Origin: Pholis gunnellus
Lineage: Eukaryota > Chordata > Actinopteri > Perciformes > Pholidae
Assembly: GCA_910591455.2 (NCBI GenBank)
Contig: OU342808.1
Location: 18,555,121 to 18,619,120 of the forward strand
Direction: 5' to 3'
DNA length: 64,000 nt
Shown here one piece after another: positions 1 to 11,262 of this stretch. The notes beneath the pieces were generated by a model. The model was not told where the DNA came from. It searched no databases and saw only the letters and a program-made list of their open reading frames with translations. The first letter of the stretch is position 1; the number at the start of each line of letters is the position of its first letter. A program made the position numbers and the translations under genes.

Positions 1-3000
1 ATTGGTTTTGTGCTGTATTAAATATGTTAATATTTACTATCATACCAGCTGATCATATGTGCCATTCTCATTTTCTGCCTCTAGCAATCATATACTTAGA
101 ATTTTAGTCAGGAGTTTAATTTACAAAGTTCAAACATTCACCGCAGGGTGGAGAAGAATATAAAGGCCTGCAGCCAAACAAAAGATAAATTATGCATTTG
201 GGCTTGATTTCTGTCCGGCTTTATTGTACTTCTGCAGTAACAGACTTCATTATGCTGCTTTTGTGTAATCTCAGAAAGATAAAGAAACTATTCGGCGACA
301 CAATTGAGACTTTTGTCAAAAAAGTTTAAATTGAAATTCTCATCCCAGACTCCTTCACATGGCTGACTCTGAACCAGTGATACGACACTGAGGGATTGAG
401 CCTTGGACTAATCAGTTTGCTCATGCTTAATTAGGCACTTTTTTGCCTGTGTAGTCTTTTTCCCCCCTAATGCTATGCATCTGTCTCTCTTTGTCCAGCA
501 TCTTTTTTTTCTTCATTTTATTTGCCAGTAGGGTTAAATGTGATTTGTCGGACTAACCTGCTGTGAAGTACAGGAGACATCTTTCTGTGAGCGCAGCTCA
601 GAGACAAAGTTTTCTCTCACACTCCCGCACAGCTCATTTTCTATATTCCACATGGACCCTATAAATAATTTCACAACATGTCTTAAGTCAGTAGATTGCA
701 CTGTAGCACCACTTACATTCTTGTAGTCTCCTTTACTGAAGTCACTGGAGAGGCCCGCACAAATATGTTTCATTGTTTTTAGAATTGTCAAATACTACGA
801 GGTACACAGGTAGCTAAATCAGTTCTTTGTCCGATTATCTGCGGCAGAGCATTTTGTCAAACACACAAGAAGCTTGAGGTGAGGTGGTCGGCTCATCAAT
901 CTTGTAGCTTTCATGTGAGAATGTGGCATGGGAGCATTAAATGGCAGACCTAATGGGGCTTTTGCAAGCTAGAATAACTAATAGCCCATCAGAGGTAAGG
1001 AGCCGAGACTTCCCTCAGCTTTGTTATTCCTTGCCCTCTACAGCTCAAGGGAGCAGCCTTAGTTGTTAAAAATGTAATGGGATTTTTTTTTTTTTCTGTG
1101 TGTATGTGTGTGTGTTAAATTTTGTGACAAACACTGCAATGTAATGTAAGAACACATGCTACAGCAGAGGATTTTCCAAACCACAACCAGATTTTTATGC
1201 AAGTTAGAATGGTGTGTTTATACTTTCAAACAGCTGCATTATTTGATCTAATGCAGTGTAATGTTTAAAAGCCATGTAACTTGCATCAGAATTCAGTCTA
1301 GGTCGCATTGCAAGAAGCCTGTGATGTGCAGTGATATAGTGTCTAGGACTATTAGCATCACAATACAGGCAATGCAGCACAATCTCTCCTGATATATGAC
1401 AATGCCTTTCAGTTTTATTGAATGGCACACAGTGGAGAGTGTCAAGAAAGATGCAAGTCATAGAGATATATGTGAAAAAAGGCTGCTCCAAGGTTCAAAA
1501 CCAACAATCAAAAGCAAATGCCCCTACAGTGAGCCCCCTGCACATTATTTTAGCTATCCCAGATAGCAAGCACTTAGGCTATTAGCTGCATTTTCAATCA
1601 GGAGAAAGAGCTTTGTAATTGAAGCCTGTTATCTTCTGCACATGCCCAGACCAACTTGGAGTAAATTTGTTTCTATAGATTTCCTCAGCACAGCTCAGCA
1701 AGTTGGCTTCGAAACTGCAAACTGAACTCGGGGAGAATGAATTTCGATGAACACTTTGAACTGTGTGGTTCCACGGTCTTCCTGTGGCACATTATTTAAA
1801 AAAAAATCCCTCTCTCCCTTGAATGCCATCCACTTCTGTGCACACAGAGCAGCTGCAGTGGTGAACGTCCACCCACGGATCATCTCTTGCAAAGTTAGTT
1901 CAGAAAATATTACAGTGAAAAGCCCACCGTCTCAGCCAAAGGAGATTCTTGTACTTGGGCAGGATTTGCAAGAATTAATAAGTTGAGCAGATCCTGCTCA
2001 TAGATTATTAAAGTGGGCTGTGAGAGAGCAGATGAAGTGAGTAGAAAGGAAGGTGCGCCGCTGCTGGTGCATCTAACTGACTGATAGAAATGCTGTCTTA
2101 ACTGCTAGACCAAAGATGACTACACTTTTTAACTTCACCAATTCTTACAAGTGAAAGGGTCAGGATCATTGTAGTGTTAACACTCTGATGAGCAAACTAG
2201 TTTTTAAAGTAACAATTTAAGCCAGCACAAGCCTTAATTATGCATTAAGTTGTTTTTATTTTTCCTGCATTTTAAATCAGAAATGTGGCACCCCGCATCC
2301 TGCTCCCGGTTATATTCAAAACTAAGGGCTCCTATGGATCTAATCAGTGTTTGCCTATTACAAATCCTGCAGCTGTGGGTACATTTTATTCAACAAACAT
2401 TTGTTTAATTTTTAGGCTCTAGAATATGAGCCCCATCTTTGAAATGTCACGAAAAAGAAACAAAGATGATGAGCGATCAAAATATTCTGCCTCGGCTTGC
2501 CAAGATGGCAGCTTGTACTTCATCTGTGCGTAAATGCACAGAAGGCAGGCTTCCATCATACGAAGGAAGTTTGACAGCTTTCAATATTTGTTGTTCACTT
2601 GCCAAATAAAAGGTTAGCCACATAAGTGGAATGGCCTCTAAAAAAAGGGTGCGTCATTTCTTTGACACGTCAGTTTGTGTGCTGTGGGAAGCATGTATTG
2701 GTGTAATGTATGACAAAACAACACACCATGCAGCGATGAAAGGTAACACATACCGTATAAAAAAAAGAATCTGTGTTTTTAGTAACTCCACAAGAAGCAA
2801 TATCTTTTGCTATTAATCCTCATTTTTCTTGGTCATCGTCTTGTTTGGTGGAATCGAAAATGACTACAACTGACGATGGCAATGATCCATGGGTCCACAG
2901 AAGTAGACCACTTATCTTTTATCATACCGGATGATTTTGTGAAAAATGGACTTCGGTCAGCTCCGTTCAAACCCAACAGCAGTAAAATGCAGGGAGATAC

Positions 3001-3767
3001 CGCCTTTTAATTAAATTGGCTGTAACAGCCCTTACAAAACATTTTGTAGTGTAATGTATCACTTGTCATTGGTAATGAAATAAAAAAAAAAAACATGCTA
3101 AACTCACTAATGCATTTTTGTCCATATAACAGTGGCTCAATGTGTTTTGTGACATTGGGGACCGGTCATGTATATAATTATGGAAAAGCAAGTTTCACGT
3201 TCATATTTTTTGCAGTCAAGCCAAATAAACTGCTCAGGAGAGCAACAGGCAATTAATGCACTTATCTATGTGAAATATGAAGGTGCTGCTGTTCACTTAG
3301 CACAACAACTAGAAAAAGGTGTGTGGTGAAAAAATGTATTCTTTTTAGAAAGAAAATGAACAAAAAAAAAACAATATTACAGAAACTGAAGCAAAATATA
3401 CAAAAGAACCCACACAAACCATTAAATAAAACCTCAATTATTCTATTGAATCAAGGCTACAAGGCTTCCTTAATAAAGTCACCAAGTCTTTTACCCATTA
3501 TTAAAAGCAACAGCAGCACTAGAAACGCACAGCTCATGGGCCAAGAGGGGAGGAACACTGTTTTTTGGGAGATCCTCTGATTGTTGAATGAGATCCAGGT
3601 GTGAGTGTTCAGACACTCAGGTGTGGTCGATCAAGAGGGGCATAGCAGACCTGAAACACACAGAGAGACAGCTGTCTTTCAATAAGAGTTCAGAGGAAAC
3701 AATCACTGGACGTAACAGTAACAATAATATATACAAACAGCTCCACTAAAGTTCACTTCAAAATTAT
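1..3767. other. Non-coding DNA, no gene or named repeat seen
   Basis: AT-rich sequence with short, unconvincing open frames only. It contains a T13 run at 1083-1095 followed by a short TG-rich patch. No splice-flanked open frame with coding-type codon use and no terminal inverted repeat was found by eye. It is probably intronic or intergenic. Confidence 0.6.
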
Positions 3768-3945
3768 ATCTTGTTTAAATTGAATATCTGCAAAAACCAA
3801 AGTGTAAAAGCAACATACTCGTGGTGGTACAGGGGGCGGTATGAATACTTCTTGGACAGGCTCAGTTTTCTTGGCAAACTTAACGACTTCAAGGAAGAAA
3901 GCAAAAAAGCGTACTTCCCAAAATGTTGAACTATTCTTTGAATGT
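3768..3945 (+). repeat. Dispersed teleost repeat, family R1 (copy 1)
   Basis: The segment reads through 'aaaaccaaagtgtaaaag', 'ggtggtacaggg', 'cttcttggacagg' and 'cccaaaatgttgaactattc', in an order I recognise from a very common percomorph interspersed repeat. A second, partly overlapping copy of the family lies at about 31,322-31,650 in this window. Family assignment is from memory and the boundaries are approximate. Confidence 0.6.
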
Positions 3946-4074
3946 AACATCAGTTCATTCATCATTTTCTCACTCAATCGTGACTCTATACTAACTATGT
4001 ACAAGTCTCTAGATATGCCAAAGATAGATTTAGCGAAATGTATCAATAACTGAATTTACACAGTTTCCTTTTTC

Positions 4075-4200
4075 AGCCCGTTCTCCTTCCCGGGGCTTCA
4101 AATACCGACGCTTTTTCACGCCCCTCAGCTTCTGACAACAGCAAGGCACCCTCTAACGTCTGTGTAGACAGCAATATAAACCCATCCACACCATTATTAG
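4075..4200. repeat. Possible dispersed teleost repeat fragment
   Basis: A short, more GC-rich patch with 'cccggggcttcaaatacc' and 'cccctcagcttctgacaa' resembles a fragment of a fish repeat I have seen before. It sits just downstream (lower coordinate) of the LINE remnant. Only this one copy is present, so the call is weak. Confidence 0.3.
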
Positions 4201-4316
4201 TGGTGAAAAGTTCATTAATTTGATTGTTTTTGCAGGGACAGTGCACTATTAAAACTAATTAAATTATATTTTTTCAGTATATTACAGTCATGATGATCCC
4301 TTGGCTTTTAATCAAA

Positions 4317-4661
4317 TTATTTTAGGATTTGTTTATAGAGTGTAGTCAAACCTGTGACCAGGTTGTTATGCAATGACACAGATGGGGAAACATTATTGTG
4401 TGCACAAAAAGCTGTGCAGCAGACCGAGACAACTGATGCCCGAAAGTCATTCAGAATACACTTAGCATTACTTGATGACCCTAAAGACAGGTTTGCGTCA
4501 ATTATGATGCCTAGATTTTTAATTATATACATAATAAATAATATTGGTCCTAAAATAGACCCTTGAGGGACCCCTACTTTACAACTAGCAAATGAGGAAC
4601 ACTTACAACCCACTCTAGTACATTGTTTCCACTTCTTTAAGAAGGCGTCCATATAAGTCAT
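4317..4661 (-). pseudogene. LINE reverse-transcriptase remnant with internal deletion
   Basis: A 114-codon open segment. Its N-terminal third matches the RT palm region just before the catalytic box (GVPQGSILGPILFIMYI). The next residues are NLGIIIDANLSL, the block that normally follows the thumb in Jockey/L2-type elements (LGvifD.nLsf). The junction skips the YADD motif and about 100 or more residues, so an internal deletion kept the frame by chance. The rest of the RT lies upstream in other frames, for example KAFDKVNYDSL at 4,691-4,723. It cannot encode an active polymerase. Confidence 0.85.
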
Positions 4662-5734
4662 TGAAAGATAAATTCAATTCAGAGAGTTTTTAAACTGTCA
4701 TAATTAACTTTGTCAAATGCCTTCTTAAAAACGAAAAAATAGTTCCAACAACATCACCATTATCAAGATGACTTTTTATATGTTCAATAAAAAAGCTATT
4801 TGCTGTTTCTTACAAATGATCCTTTCAGAAAGCTAATTGGTAGAGTAAATTCACTTTCACTTAAATGAGAGACACAAACTTATCACAAACTACCTTTTCC
4901 GCAAATTTAGAATCTATTGAGAGGATACTAATGGGTCAATAATTTGACTGGATAGTTGTTTCACCTGATTTAAAGACAGGGGTCACCACTGCAGCCTTTC
5001 AACAATACGGAACATATGTTTGTTACTTATCAGATGGGTAAAAGGCTTACATAATATGGATTTATCATTTCTAACAAATCATGCATCAATATCAAAGACA
5101 ACCTTAGACTTAGGCCCTTTTAGGCAATTGAGTTCTTTTATTACTGCAGATTCAGACATTTTCAATTGTGAAAACAGGAAGTTCATTATTTGCAGGTTCA
5201 AGAACTCTTGATCTTACACCAAAATGATTGGCCAAACCGTGTACTCAATCTACAAAGAATTAATTAAAGATTGTAGCGATTTTATATATCTATCTCTTAT
5301 CGCTCTTGATTGTTCCTTTATTACCCAATTTTTAACTAAACTGAACTCCTAAAATATTCTCTTGTGGTAAAGCAAGAACTGCCTTCATGTCTCTCAGCTT
5401 CATTAACCTCCAAAGATGCTCATTTAAGCGTGCTAGATTATATTTTTTTTACGAGATTGTGAGACCTTTTTGCTAAATTAATTTTTAGTCTCACTGCTTC
5501 CGTCCATCATGATATTAGATGTCTTTCTATGTCGCCAGGCTGCTGAACGTCATTTAGGCCAACATGCTTTAATTTATCCTCAAATGGACTTTTTTGGTGT
5601 AAACAAAAAAAAAACGTTTACCCTCTTGTCATTATAGAAATCGATGTTTATTTAGATTACTTACAGTTGAAGCTAGATCATGATCTGACATACCTGTTAG
5701 CAGATTAAAATATGTTGTGATTCTTTCAGGTTTA

Positions 5735-5938
5735 TTAGTAAAAAATAACCTCTATCTGTGATGATTGGGTAACCCTGGTTGGGCCTTGAGTTATTTGAAT
5801 GAGATTACACAGATTTCTTTTCTCAGCCAAATGCATATTAACATCCCCCAATACAGTAAGTACATTAAGTAAGGATGTGTCATAGAACATGTTAAAATAA
5901 AATGATATTAGAATCAGGGGGTTGGTATATGCCAGCAA
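5735..5938 (-). pseudogene. LINE endonuclease-domain remnant
   Basis: A 67-codon open segment on the minus strand. It shows the GDVNMHL block (the GDFN-like box, about residues 32-38) followed by LCNLIQITQGPTRVTQSS, matching the loop where LINE endonucleases have L..L......TR.T..S. The last conserved strand (TLIDLI in typical members) is altered to IEVIF. Upstream residues (AYTNPL) resemble a decayed vYRPP motif. It belongs to the dead LINE spanning 4.3-5.96 kb, is not expected to encode a working nuclease, and is not a host gene. Confidence 0.8.
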
Positions 5939-6054
5939 GAGTAACAGACATACTCTACAATAGAGACAGCAACGCTTAAGTCTAGCAGGGAATTAAAATA
6001 GTTTTGAAGTTACATGTGTGATGTTTGTGACGTGTTTTCAGTACTTCTGTTACC

Positions 6055-6320
6055 TTGTTTATATTTCAACTGGTTTACATACCTATTTTAAGACAAAACA
6101 TGATGTTTTTCCTACACCTAACGAAGTGGTTTTGTTGCATAGACCTAAGAAGGTGTAGTTGTTTGAATTCACACGTTGACGTGTTTACTGCGACCGTATG
6201 CTGGGCCACCCAGTGCTTTAGAAAGTGATGCCAAGGGGTCTGACAAAGTGCCAGCATGTGACCAGTTGGGACGTGGACATGTTGCCCATTTCGTTCCAGC
6301 CAAGGCTGTGATTTCATGGC
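6055..6320. repeat. Dispersed teleost repeat fragment
   Basis: Contains 'gaagtggttttgttgc', 'tttactgcgaccgtatgc' and 'gttgggacgtggacatg' in an order I recognise from an abundant fish interspersed repeat. It lies immediately beyond the LINE remnant. No second clear copy is present in the window, so the call rests on memory. Confidence 0.45.
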
Positions 6321-7555
6321 GAGTTAAAAAATATTGCAGTGGGATTCATTAGCACAAATGCAACGTAATCAGACCTCAGACCTATCTTGGGTGTTAAGCA
6401 CCTCTCAGGTTGTTCTGTGCGTGGGGTGAGATCGCACCCAAATAAACACACTGCTACATTAATGATTCTGACTTTTGGCAGATGTGATGTCTGCTGTGTT
6501 GAGTAGGTGGAATACATTTAACAACACAAGAGGCAAAACAAGATCTGTGCCTGTAATCTAACGTGGTTTGTTTAAATGAATATGGCAATTCTATTGTCTC
6601 ATAACAATTAATCTTAGCATCTATTCTTTCATCCAATCAATGTTTTCACGTTTTTATTAATCTCATTATGATGTACTAATAGAACATGCCCCAGCTTGCT
6701 AATAGCTTAATCTGGCACAGGCGGAAAATATGATGTTCTTCTTCCACGCTTCAACACAGACAATATTGAATTTCACTCTGGGTTAGATGTACTTATTAAC
6801 AGAATATATACTGCTATTTGTGTCTCTGACTGATCATTATAGACTCTCGCAGGCCTAAAGCCAGGCGAGTGATAGTCGCTAGTAGATCACTGAGAAAACA
6901 TTTTGCTGCTGAGGAAAAATAAATGAAAGTCATCGCTTCGTTGACCTCCAAACCTCCATTTTAAATTGAGGTCAGCACTGATTGACAACATCATTAACTC
7001 TGATATGCACTTGATATTGCACAATAACCTGGTCCTTCACTTACGCTCAAGATCAAATTAACTTGTCTGTTATAAACAAATCAGGTGAGTCCGTACATGC
7101 ACTGTACTGTACAATGTATTGTAACAAAGAACTCTGGAAATTATAAAATGGAGTTTGAGGACCCATCTTTACCCAAACTAATTTGGGTAAAAATAAAAAA
7201 GACCACTGAGATAAATCAAACTAATTCACCCTTTCCCATCACACAATCTCTAGTGGTCCTCGGCTCCTGCAGCCACACATAAACCATGATGAATATTTAA
7301 TGGGTTATTAAACTTCTCTACTCTTTTGTGTTCAAGGCTATTTTTGTTCCGGCAATGGTGAATCAGCTGAAACCGGTTTTGTGTTAATTGGAAGTCTGTT
7401 TTGATGGAAACCCTCTCTAGATACTGAAAATCTCACACTCAGTGAAAATCGCTGATGTCAATAATCAACTCGATGTGTTACTGAAAACAAGGGTTGAGCT
7501 ACAGCAATAAAGTGCACGACTGCGCTAAGCATTGTTAGGCTGCACTCATGCTGTG
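6321..7555. other. Non-coding DNA, nothing specific seen
   Basis: AT-rich unique-looking sequence between repeat copies. No convincing exon, RNA gene or inverted-repeat element was found by eye. Confidence 0.5.
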
Positions 7556-7790
7556 TGGTGATCTAAATGCTCCCCAGATCACAACGAAAAGACTAACATG
7601 CTGATGTTCAAAAGCTTAGTTTAGCAAGTTAGAATGCTAATATTTGTTATTAGGATTCATCTTCAGGAAACCATGAATACACACAATTTCATGACAATCC
7701 ATCAAATAGCTGTTGAGATATTTCAGTCTGAACAGACCTCACCAACAGTTTGACATTGCCATCCATCAAGTCATTTCGCAAGCAGGGCTA
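7556..7790 (+). repeat. Dispersed teleost repeat, family R4 (copy 1)
   Basis: Carries the segment 'ttcatgacaatccatcaa' followed by 'tagctgttgagatatttc', preceded by 'aacatgctgatgttc'. This is a diverged copy of a highly repeated fish element. Copies in the same orientation lie at about 11,130-11,262 and 18,215-18,385, and one in opposite orientation at about 33,470-33,775. The copies cover different parts of the consensus, as expected for independently truncated insertions. Confidence 0.65.
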
Positions 7791-7843
7791 ACTATTCCGA
7801 AATCAAACAATAAAATGTGTTGTTTGTAAATGCTCTCCAGAAC

Positions 7844-7844
<1 letters not shown>

Positions 7845-7909
<65 letters not shown>
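7845..7909. repeat. (AC)28 microsatellite with (AT) tail
   Basis: Uninterrupted AC dinucleotides from 7,845 to 7,900, then a short AT run to 7,909. It lies between two dispersed repeats. Confidence 0.97.
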
Positions 7910-8034
7910 AAGCTGTAAGCATTTTCTGACTTAATGTCACTATCGCCAGGACAACATTATTTGTCAGTGCCTTATACAAAACAATTTACTGTAAAAATTA
8001 TAAAATTAAACCAAAATAATTTTCTTATCTTACA

Positions 8035-8190
8035 TATCTGGTTAAGGTTTGGTTGGGGTTAGGCACAAGGGTTGTTGTCATGGTTACAATAACCACTTGG
8101 TCAAGGTTAGGGAACGATGATGGTCTAAAGTAAAAAGAAACCAGCATTGAATGTCATTAGGAAACATGAAATGACCTAATGATCTGTTAA
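8035..8190 (+). repeat. Dispersed teleost repeat, family R5 (copy 1)
   Basis: Contains 'ggttggggttaggcac', 'ataaccacttggtcaagg' and 'ttagggaacgatgatggtc'. The second half aligns well with a copy at about 13,490-13,620 ('ataactacttgtctaagg', 'ttagggagagatcatggtc'). The gttaggcac / accacttggtt / agggaaagatcatggtt order is a pattern I know from fish repeats. Confidence 0.65.
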
Positions 8191-8370
8191 TCTGAATTAT
8201 AACTGACACAGCTTGCCTCTTAAACTTTCTACCTGAGTTTGTGGCTCATTAACATGGTTAAACTTTGCTTTCAACAGAAAACATAATTCCCTAAAATGTC
8301 ATAATTCCTACAGCTGAATGTAAACATAGGACGTTTTGGGGCATTTGTTGAAACAACTAATGCTGTTTTC

Positions 8371-8690
8371 TTGCAATCATCATTTTTCTTGGGAGGACCG
8401 TTTATCAGACCTGGGCATTGTATGGCCAACGGGCCGGGTCGCCGACCGCCCTGCGGGACGTCAATGGCTGTTGCTGTTTTTTTTCTCAATTTGCGTACGT
8501 TAGTACGTTCGTGGATGTGTGCGAGCAGCAGCGCCACTGCAAACCCAATAACCGCACTGTCGGCAGCCGGATTCGGCTGGATTCTCGGGTGTAATTCATC
8601 CCACGTCTCAGCCGAGTTGATAACTCGGCTGAGTGTTTCTTCCAGCATGCCGAGCTTATGCCGGAGCATGGGTCAGGTCATTTAGGTTAC
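8371..8690. other. GC-rich island with hairpin, origin unknown
   Basis: About 300 bases clearly richer in G, C and CpG than the flanks, open in one frame on each strand for over 100 codons (minus 8,271-8,669, plus 8,371-8,685). Neither translation matches a family I know. It ends where the hAT transposase remnant begins, so it may be the inner part of the same decayed element or a separate insertion into it. A perfect 12-bp-arm hairpin lies at 8,607-8,633. It could instead be the start of an old retrogene or CpG island; I see no evidence for a promoter. Confidence 0.4.
8607..8633. repeat. Perfect inverted repeat, 12-bp arms
   Basis: CTCAGCCGAGTT (8,607-8,618) and its exact reverse complement AACTCGGCTGAG (8,622-8,633), separated by 3 bases. 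Its role is unknown. Confidence 0.95.
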
Positions 8691-8952
8691 CTGGGATGTG
8701 TTGGTGATGCAGAGCGGAGACGGACATTTCAGGCTTTGCTAGCTAAGCTGCAAAAGCAACATGCTCAGAAAATGTTGGTTCTCTTTGGATCTAACATATG
8801 TGAACAAACATTCTCCGTTATGAAGTTTAATCCAGATACAGATCCTCACTGACAATCACCTGTCAGCTGTCCTTCACATATCCACCTCAGACATTCAACC
8901 TGACTTCAGTGCACTCGTTCAAGCACAACACAGACTAGATTTCTCGCACTGA
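8691..8952 (+). pseudogene. hAT-type transposase C-terminus, frameshifted
   Basis: The plus-strand translation from about 8,760 gives QKMLVLFGSNICEQTFSVMKF, the conserved block of the hAT dimerisation domain (FGSTY.CEQ.FS.MK.NK) as found in GTF2IRD2-like/ZBED-like transposase relatives. A shift at about 8,829-8,838 throws the frame into a stop. Skipping two bases there restores RSSLTDNHLSAVLHISTS and a continuation ending in RLDFSH at the stop 8,950-8,952, the normal end of this family. The upstream 25-30 codons are diverged. Only the C-terminal end is present, so this is a dead fragment and not a host gene. Terminal inverted repeats of the parent element were not found. Confidence 0.88.
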
Positions 8953-8999
8953 ACTGAAAAACAGAAAGAGGTAATTGGACTACAAACAATAGTAATAAA

Positions 9000-9353
9000 A
9001 GTACTAATTTTGCAGAAGCATGATCCCTGCCAGTGTTTTACTATTATATATGGATATTACAAATGTATATTTGTTTGGATCATTGTTCCTGCTGCAGATG
9101 TTTAGGTGGAGTTTATTTAACTCATTTATACATTGTTGTTCAGTTTGGGTAGTTAGGAAGGGTTTGAAAAATTATAATGTGCAAAGTAACTAAAGCTGCC
9201 AGACAAATGCAGTGGAGTGAAAAGTACAATATTGCCCTCTGAGATGTAGCGGAGTGGAAGTACAACGTTGAATAAAATGGAAATACTAAATTACCTTGAA
9301 TTTGTACATAAGTACAGTAATTAAGCAAATAAACGTAGTTACATTCCACCACT
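9000..9353 (-). mobile_element. MITE-like fish repeat, family R8 (copy 1)
   Basis: On the minus strand the element starts with 'agtggtggaatgtaacta' at 9,353 and runs through 'aaatggaaatac...' style sequence, 'ctccactgcatttgtctgg' and 'gctttagttactttgc'. This is a very abundant percomorph hAT-like MITE, from memory beginning CAGTGGTGGAATGTAACTAAGTA and ending CTTCCACCACTG. The plus-strand copy at 30,270-30,680 shares start and order. This copy lacks its far end. It begins about 50 bases after the transposase fragment that ends at 8,952. Confidence 0.7.
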
Positions 9354-11129
9354 GATCATAATATTTACTCTTACCACTCGCAGCTTATCAAAACCATACA
9401 ATTTACTGCTTTTTATAAAGAGGTGGAATAATATTGAGCAGGATTGAGTTCAGTCTATTGGTCCCTGTTTCTCATGTGGCCCCTTATAATTGCCCACCCC
9501 TGGTCTATAGTCTTACATTTTCAATTTCTAGTCTTATCTGAGCAATTATAAATGCCTTAAAGGAACTACTTTATCACGCAATTTTGATGCTCTGCTATTT
9601 GAAGGTGGACCTTGCTTTTCTGGACTGTTTGTTGTTTCAGGATGTGATGCAATTCATCCACTGCAACATTTCAACTTCAGGGGTGAACATCTAGTTTTGG
9701 TGTCAGACGCACAATTTCACACCGGCATTCAACCTTCCATCATAAAAGAGAAATGTATTATAGAAACCAATTTCTCTGCTGACAGCTGCCTCAACGGACC
9801 ACAATGCAATGCAGACTCGTGATATGCTGTGGTTTGACTGAGGGGTGTGACTCTTTTGACTCTCCCTATATGCTATCACTGTGTAGACTCTGTCAACAGG
9901 CACATTCGGCCCAAAGCAACAAGCTCACCCTCACTTCTCTGGCAGTTTTCGAAAGGCATTTAGGGAAACGCAGGAAATCGTTAATTGAAGTCGAAACAGG
10001 TGTGGCGGGTTGAGGGAAGTTGGGTGACCAAAAAATAATTTATGTCACCTCAATGCTAAATCTCTTCTGGCATGCACTGAGCACCACAGATTGATTATGT
10101 ATAACAGTGTAAGTGAATCCAAGAGAAGACTTTTCCATTAAGTCTTCAGTCTGAGTTAAAGCCGAGGAACAAAAGAACTATTTCAATTCTCTGGGAGTCC
10201 GGACCAATGTTTCCCTTGAAAAAAGTGTTTGCAGAAATCAGTACATTTCTCCTAACTTCTGAAAAATATGAATCCCATATTGAGTGTCCTATTACAGCAT
10301 ATCTAACAATCAGTTATCACAAGCCCTGGATTCCCTTAGTTTAAAAAAATTGCTCACTCAATCTGTGATATTTCTGCTTTAATATCATTTGACAGCATAT
10401 CTAGCATCTTATGAAAAGTGGGACGCTGCGGAGAGAGAGAAAAATACAACATGAAATTGTTTGACATCACATTTTATGCTGTTTTATGGTCACAGCAGCA
10501 ACGTTCATTTTTCAACTGAGCTTGAAGCAGTTACTGCCTATTTAGCCCCTTCATTTTATTATGATTCATTTAATTGGGGTTATTAAGTTAATTCGCATGA
10601 GGTGCTGTAGATCTGCCTACTGTGTCACTTTCAGTCACTGCAAAATAACTTAAGAGTGATACTTAAAAGAGAGCACAGTGTTGACTTGGCACATTACAAC
10701 ATGTCCCAGTAAGTTGGTGGACTGCTGTTTGTAACTCAACCCTCCTCCGCACAAAGAAAGCACAGTTTCTTATATTTCTTTCCACTAGACAGGATTTTGA
10801 TGTAATGTTGGAAGTCTACCGCAAGAATAGTATTGTGATTTCTCCAGAAACTAAAGCCCCCTCATCATGTAGCTACAACGTCTCAGTCAGTCTGATGGGA
10901 CAAAATGGTGAGTCAGAGAGCACAAACTGAAAACAATGCAGCAAATCTGCCAACTTCTCATCCTCCTCATTGTGAATTGCCCGTCAGGCAGCTGCATGTG
11001 TTGGAGGGAGATTTCCCCCCTAAGAATGGCACATTTCTGTTCGCTATTATTTGGAGGTGTTCCTATACTTCTGTGTGGTCTATGGGCACTGCTGACACAA
11101 TGACAGATATTTACTCGAGAAAACAACTG
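9354..11129. other. Non-coding DNA, nothing specific seen
   Basis: Low-complexity-free AT-rich sequence with scattered short open frames that lack coding character. No RNA gene or mobile-element ends were recognised. Confidence 0.5.
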
Positions 11130-11262
11130 TTAAAGAAACAGTTTAACAAGGCCAAGTGGCCACAACCATGCTAGCAGCTCTGTGAGGCTGCACTTGGGAA
11201 CATCGGTGCTTTGAGCGAAATAATAACGTCAGCATACTAACATTCTCGCAATAAGTGTGTTT
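11130..11262 (+). repeat. Dispersed teleost repeat, family R4 (copy 2)
   Basis: Contains 'accatgctagcagctctg', 'tgaggctgcacttgg', 'ggtgctttgagcgaaa' and 'cgtcagcatactaacatt'. It aligns with the copy at 18,215-18,385, where the corresponding pieces are more diverged. Confidence 0.65.

Larger units (their letters stand above)
4290..5960 (-). mobile_element. Degenerate LINE (Jockey/L2-like non-LTR retrotransposon)
   Basis: Read on the minus strand, this segment carries the order endonuclease, linker, reverse transcriptase of one LINE ORF2, broken by stops and frameshifts. An APE-type endonuclease piece lies at about 5,735-5,938, with GDVNMHL and a PTRVTQSS motif close to the usual GDfN and TRvT..S. 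The RT follows: VTPVFKSG and an N-Y-stop-PIS version of NYRPIS at about 4,930-4,996, KAFDKVNYDSL at 4,691-4,723, and GVPQGSILGPILF at about 4,528-4,574. The Y(A/M)DD catalytic box is missing, because the GVPQGS block runs almost directly into NLGIIIDANLSL, which normally lies over 100 residues further on. The element is therefore internally deleted and dead. Superfamily is inferred from motif style; L2, Rex and CR1 cannot be separated by eye. Confidence 0.88.

Noticed and set aside
8271..8669. 132-codon minus-strand frame through the GC-rich island
   Set aside because: Matches no family I know and overlaps an equally open plus-strand frame. Kept only as an unassigned GC-rich island.
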